Below the pieces are notes generated by a model, which did no database searches, was not told the origin of the DNA, and saw only the letters and a program-made list of their open reading frames with translations. Below are positions 1-9,800 of a stretch of 64,000 bases of DNA, one piece after another. Source of the stretch: Isochrysis galbana (lineage: Eukaryota > Haptophyta > Isochrysidales > Isochrysidaceae); NCBI GenBank assembly GCA_018136815.1, contig CM030938.1:4922749-4986748 (forward strand), in the 5' to 3' direction. The position numbers and the translations under genes are program-made. Within the stretch, counting starts at the first letter, position 1; every line of letters begins with the position of its first letter.

Positions 1-281
1 GGATCCCCTTGCCGCTCGCGGCGCTCGCCGAGAGCTGCGGCAGCGTGGGCTGCGTCTGCGGGCGGAGCAGGCGCTCCGCCGCCTCGCGCAGCTCCTTGTT
101 GGCGTGTGGGCACTCGAGCACCGCACGGCACCGAGCGGCCACTGCCGCGTGGATCGCCATCGCCCACGAGAGCGGTGGCGCAGGCCGTCTTCTTCCCTCT
201 TCCCCACCCCCCTCGCCCCCCCCCAGTCCCCACGCGCGCCTCGTCCCGCGTCTTCCCGCCCCCCGCCCCCCCCTCTCCCTC

Positions 282-326
<45 letters not shown>

Positions 327-1211
327 TCTCTCTGCGCCTTGTGCTCCGTCTCCCGCACGCCAAGTCCACTCCGTCCCCATACTTAAACATAAGCAACCCT
401 GTTCTCTCCATTTCACGGGTCCACTCCGGCCACCCGCCTGCCCGCGAAGAACTCATCCCGAGCCCAGGCTCACGAAAGGAGGACGAGGACAGAGCTTTCA
501 TTCAATATAGAAGCCTCTTCTCTCCTCTCAATACTAGGACCTTCTTCGTTGAAACGAGGCTCTACCGCCGCCCGTCTTTCCTAGCGAGATGAGTGTGGGG
601 GGTGGGAGGTGTCCTGGCGACGACGAAATCTCTGATAGTGGAGATGGGGGGAGGGTCCTCTTTTCGGTCTCTCGAGTTCCTAGGGAGCGGGCTTAAAAGG
701 TGGCGGGCGCACGGAAAGGGGAGGGGGGGGGGGGGGGGGGTCACTGGGGGAGTGGGGGAGGGGGGGGGTGTTACTTGGTGGGAGCGTGAGAAGGCGCTGA
801 GGGGGCCCTCAGCGTGAGCTGAGCAATGGCGACGACTCTGGAGAGGGAGGGGTTCACGACCCCGGAGCCTCTTGTCGGTGAGCCGCACGCCAGCGGCTCG
901 AGGCGCGCCCCTGCCACACGGCAGGTGGCGTCGCAGACTCAGCACGAAGTCCTCTCAGACCCACCACCGCCAGGTCCGAGGTGTCGTTCCGTCAATTATG
1001 GGACATCAGTCGAATGGAGCTATCAAATGTCCATAGTTATTTGTAGTACAACAATATTCACACATGAACCTATCATCGACGTTAAACATCTACGGCGCAT
1101 GCTTTCGATAAGGGTTGGGCTAATTTTGGCATTCAGTCCCTTGCCCATGGCTCGCAGGGTGCAATAGTCACAGCCGCTTTTTCCTGACGAACCAGGTGCA
1201 CGCCGTGCGTG
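1..1211. other. No recognisable gene; simple repeats
   Basis: I find no supported gene here. Open frames on both strands are short and rich in Pro/Ser/Leu or Gly, as expected from translating biased DNA. A CT microsatellite lies at about 285-322 and a poly-G-rich run at about 721-775. The window starts in the middle of sequence, so a gene truncated by the left edge cannot be excluded. Confidence 0.5.
285..322. repeat. (CT)n microsatellite
   Basis: Nearly pure CT dinucleotide run. It belongs to the same class of polypurine/polypyrimidine repeats that fills introns and intergenic DNA throughout the first 35 kb. Confidence 0.9.
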
Positions 1212-1978
1212 TGTCAGAGCAAGGCTGATCTCACTCTTGGAGATTGCCTGCGAGGGCGCGCCGGCAGCTAGCGCGGAATGCGGTTCTTGGTGGGAGCTCA
1301 TGGAGCTTTCCTCGGGGGTGACTACGGGCATGGTGATCGACGCACGACGTACGACGCACGGAGGGCGCGGAAGTGTGGAAGGAGGCTTGTGGGAGGTGGT
1401 GGCAGGCGACTGGGGGTGGCTCAGGCGCGTGCTTGGCTTGTATTGACTCGTTGACTCGGGGTATAGACTCGGGAACTCGGGGGGACTCGCGTGGGAACAC
1501 GACGAAGTTGCTACAAAAAGCTCGAGGGCACAGAGCACAGAGCCACCCAAACTAACCCAAACGGGGCGAAAACTAACCACACCTGGACGGACGGCCAGGC
1601 GTCGGCACCAGGGCAACTCAGCAACGCGCAGACATGCGACAGAGGGGAGGCCGACACAATTAGGGCAGATCTCGTTGGGGAGATATGACCGATAGACGAG
1701 AGAAGACAAAAGACGGTCATGGAACGTTTGATGACATCAAGAGGAGGTCAGAGAAGAGGGCCGGAGGCGACGGACGGCACGCCGAGGGAAAGGACCTGCC
1801 GCGGGGGGGGGGCGAGAGACCGAGGGCACGGCGGGGCAGCGTGGGAGGGCGCGAGGCCAATCTCGGAGCGAGATCGCGTCCTTTCCCTCGCGGAGCGCGG
1901 AGAGATCCCCCACGAGATACCTTGGGACCGGAGAATGTTTTGGACGAATCTTCCTGCCGTCGATTCGCGAATGCGACA
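1212..1978 (-). mobile_element. Old LTR fragment related to the chromovirus LTR
   Basis: The segment begins TGTCAGAGCAAGG, exactly like the LTRs of the chromovirus at 36387, 48853 and 61530. The first ~300 bases match those LTRs closely, including the start of the gag reading frame on the minus strand. Bases about 1740-1960 again match the LTR interior (compare 37278-37460). The middle (about 1530-1740) differs but matches the fragment at 30815-31430 in inverted orientation. The last bases read GCGACA, giving a TG...CA pair compatible with a solo LTR of a diverged subfamily. I could not find a matching target duplication, because the right side abuts a truncated MITE. The gag-like frame here has no downstream gag and should not be annotated as a gene. 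Confidence 0.7.
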
Positions 1979-2346
1979 TAAGAGGACGTGTTAACAGGTA
2001 ACAAGTCGCAATAGGTCCGTAACAGGTCCAAATAAAACTCATTTTACTAATATTATAGATGTATCAGTATGTGATTTATATTATGAATAATATGATTGGG
2101 TTCTGACTTTTGAGCTTAGTTACTAGGGAGAGGAAGGGATCTGAGATGATTTATGATTTGGGCGTGGCTACGATATAGCGGTACCTATAGTATAGGCCTG
2201 TAGCCACGCGCGAGGCGAGAATATTGAAAGATTTTTTTACCTATTACCTATTAACAGATAACAGTAACAGGTCTGGTAGGCCTCTTGACCTCTTAAAAGA
2301 ACCTATTTGAAGCCTATATTGCTATTGTCTATTGTCCCATCTGGGG
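1979..2346 (+). mobile_element. MITE copy A, left end truncated
   Basis: This AT-rich ~370-bp segment is an inverted, diverged copy of the complete MITE at 30940-31325. Shared landmarks are the ATTTTACTAATATTATAGAT block, the paired GGCGTGGCTACGAT / GTAGCCACGC arms, and a right end reading CTATTGTCCCATCTGGG, which is the complement of the left terminus of copy B. About 50 bases at the left terminus are missing, so this copy was probably cut by rearrangement. It has no coding capacity and is therefore non-autonomous. Confidence 0.75.
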
Positions 2347-2687
2347 TTTGCACAACGCACAGCGTGTCGAGATGAAGCGGAGCGGAGGGGACGGGAGGGC
2401 GATCTCGCCCTCGCCACGGGGAAGGGGCTGAGAGTCCCGGAGGGGCGGGGAAGAGAGCGAAACGCCAGCAGACTTTACCAATGTAATATTTTTGGCAACG
2501 AGGGGTAGGAATGGAGGAATGGAGTAGAGTAGTAGAGTAGAGTCTTTATTGATACTAGAAGTATTTCCAATACAAGGCCTGCCGTTTCCTATCGCCGGTG
2601 CATCGGCCCCCCCACCTTCCCCCGCGGCCAGCAGCAGCCAGCCATAGCTCAGCTCCCCTCTCCCCGCTGTCGCCGCCGCCTCCGCCA
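2347..2687 (+). other. Upstream region of the 132-aa protein gene
   Basis: No gene seen. A run of AGTAGAGTAGAGT lies near 2522-2545, followed by a GC-rich, CCGCCG-rich stretch up to the start codon at 2688. This is likely promoter and 5' UTR, but I see no specific element. Confidence 0.4.
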
Positions 2688-3623
2688 ATGAGCACAAGGT
2701 CGTGGAAGCCGTCGGCCGAGTTCGGGCTCTCGGGCCGTACCCCCATGATCGTTGGCGGCGAGCCCTACCGCACTTCGCCCCCATCGATCTTCAAGGTGTG
2801 GGTGGCACCTGCGTCGTGTGACCTTCTCCGTCCCTTGGCAGCCCAGCCCTCGCCGCATGCGCTTGCTGCGCGCATCAGTCAACGCTGAGGCCTACAGCCC
2901 AGCGTACCGTTTACACACGGGCAGTTTCTCACGCTCCTCCCTCCCTCCCTCCCTCCCTCTCATTCTCTCTCCGCAATCCTCAGGGTCCGAATTCGCCGCA
3001 ATCGATGCCCATTCGGATGCCGGAGTGAGCGCCCGCCTCTTATGCTTGGATTTCGCTTTGCCAAATGAGCACAACAGACTTATAGCCGTTTCGCGAGGAC
3101 GCGGAGCACCGCATGTACATCAGGCATGAATGAATGAATGAAAATGAAGAATCCTACTCCTCTCCTATGCTTGCAGCCACAACGCTTCCTTTCCCGACAC
3201 GAAGGCGACGACTCGCCGAACGGTGCACAACATTGGCAAAAAGCCCGTATCCGAGCGACCTGGCAAGGAGATGTATGATCCGGTACGTGTGAACGCTGTA
3301 ATCCTGTCGCGTTTGCGAGTTATCTCATCTTTTCGTTACTTCCTCCTCATGACCACTTCATCATGATAGCTTTCTTGCTCACCAAACATGGAATCGTGAA
3401 TCGTACACTGCATCTTGTCAACGCGGCGATCACAGTGCAGTCAGCGCCCTCGTACGCGAACCACAAACATAAGCAACTTGGCCCCCCTCTACTATTGCAG
3501 GTGCAGCCCGGCGGCAAATCTATGCTGGACCACTACCCGTATTCTGCGTGCACAATCAAGGAAGTCAATGTAGACCAGTCTGGCACGGCGCAGCTTGTTG
3601 GATCTGGCTCGAGACTGGGTTGA
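2688..3623 (+). CDS. Uncharacterised 132-aa protein, four exons
   Basis: Proposed exons are 2688-2795, 2842-2903, 3177-3282 and 3501-3623. Every intron is GT-AG and the phases (0, 2, 0) join without a break, giving 132 residues and a TGA stop. The start is the first ATG in the open frame of exon 1. The product is small and basic in its middle, without a signal peptide or membrane segment. The N-terminal part reads WKPSAEFGLSGRTPM, the centre HNASFPDTKATTRRTV and the C-terminal part MLDHYPYSACTIKEVNVDQS. I do not recognise the family. The short Pro/Arg-rich style resembles small axonemal or cytoskeletal proteins of flagellates, but that is a guess. Exon 2 is the weakest call because its donor (GC|GTACCG) is non-consensus; exons 3 and 4 are strong. 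Confidence 0.65.
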
Positions 3624-4094
3624 ACATAATGCGTTGAAGGCGGGCCGGCCTGTAGAGGGAATGCCCGGCATGTAGAGGGAATGGCGCACAAAGGAAAGGG
3701 CATGGGAGCGTCCATGGAAGCTGCAGTGGCGTTGTTGAATGCCGAGCTGGGGGGACGGGAGGCGAGAGTCGATCCCGAATCTGTATCCCTGCAATATTAT
3801 TGGTCAAATTCATCAGCTGACGTAGCCTTGCTTTGCTCTCACGACTAGCCCCGCCAGACACCCACAACCCCGTGCGTACTCGCATGGCGGGCCAGGGACG
3901 GAAACCAAAACTCAAAAGCCGCACTAAAACTAGCAGTAACCCCTGCATCGAAGAGAGTGAAGACGAAAAAATAAGAGTTAGCAATGAGTGATGACCTTAG
4001 ACTCATAGCGCACGCGCTGAGTCTAACCAAAAACTCGCATAAATCATAAACCGCGACTGCATTCAACAACACGCAAACGAATTCTCCGGGACTA
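3624..4094. other. Intergenic, no gene seen
   Basis: A short imperfect duplication of TGTAGAGGGAATG occurs at about 3650-3685. Otherwise I see no feature between the 132-aa gene and the LINE-like 5' end. Confidence 0.4.
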
Positions 4095-4806
4095 GACTTC
4101 AAAACTATTGTTATAGTTCGAGCGATGGAGCGCGCGCCGACCGCTCCTGATCCCCAGCCCCCCGCCGTCACGACGCCTCACAGGGGCCGCCCCAAGCCGC
4201 CGGAGCCGAAGCGCTCGCAGGCCGCCCCCCTGACCGACAGCGACGTCGACATGATCCTTCCTCCTTCTCCTCCCCACCAGGCACAGAAGCAGGGAACAGG
4301 CAAGGCCTCAACTGGCTTGCCGGTACAACAAGGACTCCCCATGGTGGGTGGCAGCCTTGCTGCCACCCCCATGGTGGCAACTCCTACCAGCAGTGCACCC
4401 CTCGTGGGCGGGCACTTGACACAACAAACAATTCTTGGGGCCTTTACGGCTTCCAACCCCTCCAACAGCATTGCATAGAAGTCCTACGCTGAGGCGGGTG
4501 GCCCCAAAGGGAAGCTCCCTCAAGAAGCAAGACAAGCTCCACCTCAACTAGCCCAGCATAATCCGCCGCCCTCGCGCAAGCGGGCGGACCCACAATCGGA
4601 GCCGAATCCGCCTCAAAAGAACACCACACAATTTGCCTCACTCACCCCCTCATGATGATGAGGAGGAACCTGACGACGCTCCTTTCTTCATGAAGCTAGC
4701 GCAGCTAGCTGAGGACAAAAAGGACATCAAAAGCGAGGATGTGGCAACCTATATGAAGTACCTTCTCTCCAAGCTTGAAGGCTTGGATGCCACACCGGAT
4801 GGGATG
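4095..4806 (+). mobile_element. LINE-like 5' end with decayed ORF1
   Basis: The segment starts with AAAACTATTGTTATAGTT followed a few bases later by an ATG opening a frame that begins MERAPTAPDPQ. The same 5' sequence and MERA(A/T)TAP start occur at the 5' ends of the two elements at 15059-16196 and 25281-26364. The open frame (4125-4478) is Pro/Gln/Thr-rich and is broken by a stop. A second coding-like piece at about 4633-4806, rich in Asp/Glu and Lys, may be its continuation. No reverse transcriptase and no shared 3' tail is present, so this is a truncated or diverged copy. The right boundary is approximate. Confidence 0.6.
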
Positions 4807-5345
4807 ATATGTATACCACGGAGGAATGCGCGGCATACCTTCCGAACGGTGAACGTTGGATTCGTCATAGAGGGAATTATATATCGATGGGCCTGCGCTT
4901 TCCGCAGCGGCTCCCCTGTGACCTTTTGCTGCGTTGCTAGAGGGAATGTCGCCGTGGTAATCGCTGCTTTGGCGCCGACGTTGTTCACCGTTCGCTCGGC
5001 AATACAGCAATACGCTGCAGCTGCAACCTGCTGCAACCTCCCTGACGTCTTTGTCATCGGTCATCGGTCTTCGAGCGCGGCTGCACGATTTCCGGCGCGG
5101 AGATCTCGGGCCTAGATAGTGCAGTGGCCAATGGCCGGCGTATGCTTCCTCTAGGCCTTGAAGAGGGCTCTGGGAGCGATGGGCGGGGGGGGGGGGAGGG
5201 GGGGGGCTCCACGATGGGAGCCGCTACTCTGCGACGCGCACGCCGTATCTATGCTACTCTAAAGTAGAAAAAGTAGAAAGTAGAGGGGAGGTAACTAATT
5301 GTAAAGGAAGTGGATCGGTTGGCTGTCGTGCGGCGCCGACGTGCG
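4807..5345. other. Intergenic, no gene seen
   Basis: Contains a poly-G-rich run at about 5180-5207. I see no supported coding region. Confidence 0.4.
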
Positions 5346-5516
5346 ATGGCGGGAAGCGGTGGGGTGTGGCGGGAGGAAGGCCTTGCTGCGGCGGACGCGG
5401 CGAGCGAGGCATTCACGAGCGGCACGAGTAGCCTGCTCGACGGCCTCTCCGCCTTTCGGCCCGGCTCGGCGCCCATGTCGCCGATGGTTAAGCCACAATC
5501 TCTTCCTTCGCCACAG
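5346..5516 (+). CDS. Possible first exon of the SulP transporter gene
   Basis: An ATG at 5346 opens 57 codons (starting MAGSGGVWREEG, ending KPQSLPSPQ) that stop at a good donor, CAG|GTGAGAG. The predicted peptide is polar, fitting a cytosolic N-terminal tail. The next 1.3 kb is a purine-rich low-complexity intron candidate. The exon ends in phase 0. A phase-0 acceptor exists before 6901, but the other plausible acceptor (6879) would need phase 2. The link to the transporter is therefore unproven; it could also be the first exon of a separate gene. Confidence 0.35.
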
Positions 5517-6878
5517 GTGAGAGGGAAGGGGTCGGGGGAGAGAGAGAGAGGCAGACAGACAGAGAGAGAGAGAAGGGGAGAGGGAGGTAGAGAAGGGGAA
5601 AGGGCGAGAGAGGGGAGGGGGGCAGTGGCGGAGAGACGGGGGAGTCGGAGAGGAGGGGAGAGGAGGATAAGGGGAGCGGGGGAAAAGAGAGGGAGTGGCA
5701 AGGAAGAGGCGAGGGAGAGAGGGGGGGGAGAGCATCAGAGAGGGGGGGAAGAGGGAGAGAGGGAGAGAGGAGAGTGGAGAGGGCGAGGGGGAGGGAACGG
5801 GGGGAGGGGGAGCGGAGGGGGAGCGGCCGACAGAGGGGTGGAGGCGGGCAGAAGGGGCAGAGGCGGAGAAGGAGAGCAAGGTAGAGGCGGGGAGAGGGGC
5901 GCGAGGAGAGCCGGGGGGGGGGGGGGGGGGCATAGGGGCGGAGGGGGAGGGGGACGGGAAGAGAAAGAGCAGAGGCGGGCAGGGGGGAGAAAGGGCGAAG
6001 GGGGGCAGAGGTGGGGAGATAGGGAAAGGGGGGGCAAAGGGGGGGGGAGCGGGAGAGGGGAAGGGGCAGAGGAGGGGACAAGGGCAGAGAAGGGGGGAGA
6101 GGGGAGTTGGAGAGAGAGGGAGAGTGGCAGCGATGGGGAAAGGGGCAGGGAATGAGGAAGGGACAGACAAGAGGTGGGGGCGGGGGCGGAGAAGCAGAGG
6201 AGGGGAGATATCAGAGGAGGAGGGGAGAGAAGGGGACAAGGCGAGGGGTCAGAGGTAGATGGCAATGGGAGAGCGAGGAAGGGAAGGAGGGGGGAGGGGC
6301 CAATAAGGGGAGGGGGAGCGGGAGGGGCCAATAAGGGGAGGGGGAGCGGGAGGGGGGAGGGAGAGGTGGAAGGGCAAGTTGAACGACAGAGAAAGAGAGA
6401 GGAAGAGCAAAAGGAAGAGGGGGAAGCACGAGGGACAAGGGGGCGAGGGCGACAAAAGAGAGTGGGGGCTAGAGGAGCGAGAGACGAGTGGGGGAGCTAG
6501 AGCGGAAGCGAGGTGGGAGCGGCAGTGGGAGCGGAAGTGCGGGGCCTAGAAGGGAGGGAGGCAGAGGATGTGTGATCGAGGAGGGGAAAGTGAAAGGGGG
6601 GGGGGAGAGAGACAGGGCGTGCGGGGAAGTAGCAAGTGGAGAAGGGGGGAGGCGGTATGGCATCGCGGCAGAAGCGGACGGGGCGGAGCGCAATGAGGGT
6701 GGACGAGAGAGTTACCTGTGCGGCGTTTATGGGAAAGGGTAGCTTGCGCAAGATGCATGCATCGTGGAAGCGGCGCCCATGGGTGAAGAGAGGGGGCTGC
6801 ACTGCCAAGACCCAAAACAGGTCATCAAGCCATTGCGCTTGACCGCTCATTGGATACTCCTGACCAATAGGATTTCAG
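5517..6878 (+). repeat. GA/G-rich low-complexity tract, probable intron
   Basis: About 1.3 kb of nearly pure purine on the + strand (GAGA, GGGA and GGGGGG runs, including poly-G at about 5911-5930). Long open frames on both strands are artefacts of this composition (Gly/Arg/Glu or Pro/Ser/Leu). Two adjacent ~28-bp copies of GGGGCCAATAAGGGGAGGGG lie at about 6294-6345. It lies between the possible first exon and the first clear SulP exon. Confidence 0.7.
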
Positions 6879-9800
6879 CCTCGGCGGCGACGCCTTAGAG
6901 GGTTTTGAGTCATCACCGTGCGCCGGTTTGCGCGAGCCTCTTTTGGTGGAGCAACAGGCATCGCAAGGCGACAACTTGCGAGGCCAGGGCAAGGACGGCC
7001 ACGTTAGGATTCGCGTGGACGGGGGCTCGGATCGGCATGCGCATGAGGGTGGAAGAGAAGGCGGCAGAGATGTCGTCTTTCGATCCATCTTGTACGGAGT
7101 CATCAATGCAGTTGTATGTGCCCCGGTGCGTTGCTGTTCGCGGGCTACGAGCTAGCGTGCCTGTCTGTAGTGCCACGCTTTGTGTGACTTGCACCTCTAG
7201 CATCGGCTCCTCGTGCAGGTGATGATTGGCTTCGCAGCCATAATTTTCCGGAACGCTGCCTTCCATCGAGACCCCGCCATCTACGCTCGTTTGGTGAAAC
7301 TTGTCCTCTTCTCTGCATCATTGCACCAGGCGGTATTTGTTGCCGTTTCGTCCTTGCCTTTTGCCGTTGGGCAGGTGAGCTCCCCCTCTCACCCCACGTC
7401 CCCCCACCATGAAAAGTCCTGAGGCATATTCTATCCATGCCCAAGTACTCATTTCATGAAGGTTCTTGCCACACGCGCCCTTGGCCTAGCTTCTTCAATC
7501 GTCTGTCTTGAAGCGAGCCTACTGCTTCAGCTCGCCGCGTGCACTAAAGTGTAGTAGTTGTAGGCGGAGCCTCGCATGTTTGAGGATCTATGTCGTGCCT
7601 TCGAGGCCACTGTAGGTTCAAGATGCCGGCCTCATCTTCCTCTCTTCAATGGCTGATCAAGTTGTTGACTCTCTCCATGGAGAGGGCGCCTCCAACGCGG
7701 AGGTGGGCATCGAAGTCGCCCGAGGATAGCATCGACGGCATTGATCCTCTGCAGCTCATCAAGCACTTCCGGTTTGGTCTCTACATCTCCACACCAATCG
7801 TACATCCAAGCCACTGCAGCTCAAGGACTGAGCGATAGCCTTCCACGCCGTGTCCAGGTCTATGCCACGACGCTGGTTGCTCTTTCATCCTCAACTGCCC
7901 TTCTCGGAGGAGCTCTCATCCTCACTGGACGCCTTCGTCTAGCTGGGTTGGTGCAGTACTTGCCCCTTCCAGTAGTTGGAGGCTATCTCGCCTACATAGG
8001 CCTCTACTGCTTTGAGGCGGGTTTGTCGCTCATGAGCGGCCATGAGGTGCGTCCAAGGTGGAGGGGCCGTCGTAGGAGCTCGCTCTTCGCCCCAGCTTCG
8101 TGCTGTGTACGAAAGCTGATGCACTGCCTCGTGTAGTCCTGCGCGTGGTGGAGAGCACGGCCCTTGACAGTACACCAACATTTCATTTGCTCAGGTGACA
8201 GGCCTGTTCAGCTTCGACGCACCGAGGCAATGGGCGGGGCTTTCACAACCGTCGGCGTACCTACCATGCATACCCGGGGTCGCAGGTGGCGTTCTGATCA
8301 TCCTTACATTGCAAGTGTGTTTGGCCGCCTCATTGCCGCGTCTTTAGCTCCTTACTCCTCCGTCTTGCTCGACCCCCTCTTCCCCTGGACGGATCCCAAT
8401 GTGTGATTGTGCGACGGTTCGACAATCACCAACTCACCCCATGTTCCCTGCAGCGCATGCATCATTATCTTGTCCTGCCCTCGATTCTACTTGCCATTCC
8501 TATCGTGTTCTATGGCATCGCTTTTTCGATGGGGTACAGCTTGAATGACCTCCGTGAGGTGGTTCCACTCCCTCGCGCATAGCATGATCGATCGTGCTCA
8601 TTGTTGGCAGAGCTGTTGTATGTTGCCATTCGCCTTACGCTCCATTACGCCGGCGTATTGGGCCAAGCCTTGTATGCACAACAATTCATCGTTTTATTCT
8701 TCGATACGACGCTAACAGGCGGGCTTGATAGCTCCACAAGAACCAGCCGACCCAAACCCTTTTGCCGCGTGGTCTCTATTTCGATTCGATCTTGTCCGTT
8801 GGCGTGTGCTGCCCTCGCTCATTCCTACCTGGCTCGCAATGTACACCGTCGTCGCCTTTTCATCGTCGCTTGATGTGGCTGCGATTCAGGTGTGTATCTC
8901 ACACCGTTGTAGAGCACTTACACAATCGTTGTTAATGGAGTCTTTGAAAAAAGTACCCTGGATGAGCAGTGTGCGAGGGCCTCTGCTATGTGCGTGGTCA
9001 CCGCCTTGGTCTCGACTTGGCGCAGATGGACATGGGCAAACAACTCGACTTCAATCACGAACTGATCACCGTCGGCATCTCAAATTTTGCGTCGGGGCTC
9101 GCGGGAGGCTTCACCGGTAGTTACATATTCTCGACAACCATCTTCGCGTATCGGACCGGTGAGCCCAGCTTGCTCTCCCTCGCGTTGGACCGGATCGACC
9201 TTCAGCATCCTGCGATGGTTCACGTGCCTCCTTTACACCTCTCACCACCTATGCCCCGCCCCTTCCAATGGCATGGCAATGCTTCACACTAAGGCACTCG
9301 CTCTCGGCTGTGTGGATCGGTGGTGATGTTGCTCGAACTCCTCCTTTTTGGCCTTCCCGTCTCGATCGTCGCATTTGTACCGAAGCTATTCTTCGGAGCC
9401 GTCTTGACCTTCATCGCGCTCGACCTTCTGCTTGATTGGCTATGGACCGCGCGTTCAAAGGTGATCCTCCACCACAATCTTATGATGTTGAGGTCAAAGT
9501 TCAACATTCTATGGAAATGGGGGATGCTCCACTTTGCTCAGCGTCGTCTAATCTAGAGTGCTGCCCAACATGCAAGCCCTAGTTTTCATCTTTTGCATTC
9601 ACCCCACCTTCAATATTGCAGGTGCACACGGCAGAGTACGGAATCATTTTGCTCACTTTCCTTTTTATCAATCTCTTTGGCCTTGAGCTCGGCATGGCGT
9701 GCGGCGTTCTCGTTGCCATGGCTCACTTCATCGCAGACTATGCTCGAGCCCCAGTAAGCACGTTTGCGTACCCACCAAGCTGAATGGGTTGAAGATCCCC

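Noticed and set aside
1023-1709. 228-codon minus-strand frame
   Set aside because: Its central part is the gag N-terminus encoded in an old LTR; the rest is unrelated flank. Not a host gene.
5310-6500. Open frames of 100-314 codons on both strands
   Set aside because: They are Gly/Arg/Glu or Pro/Ser/Leu translations of GA-rich intron-like DNA; no domain, and both strands are equally open.
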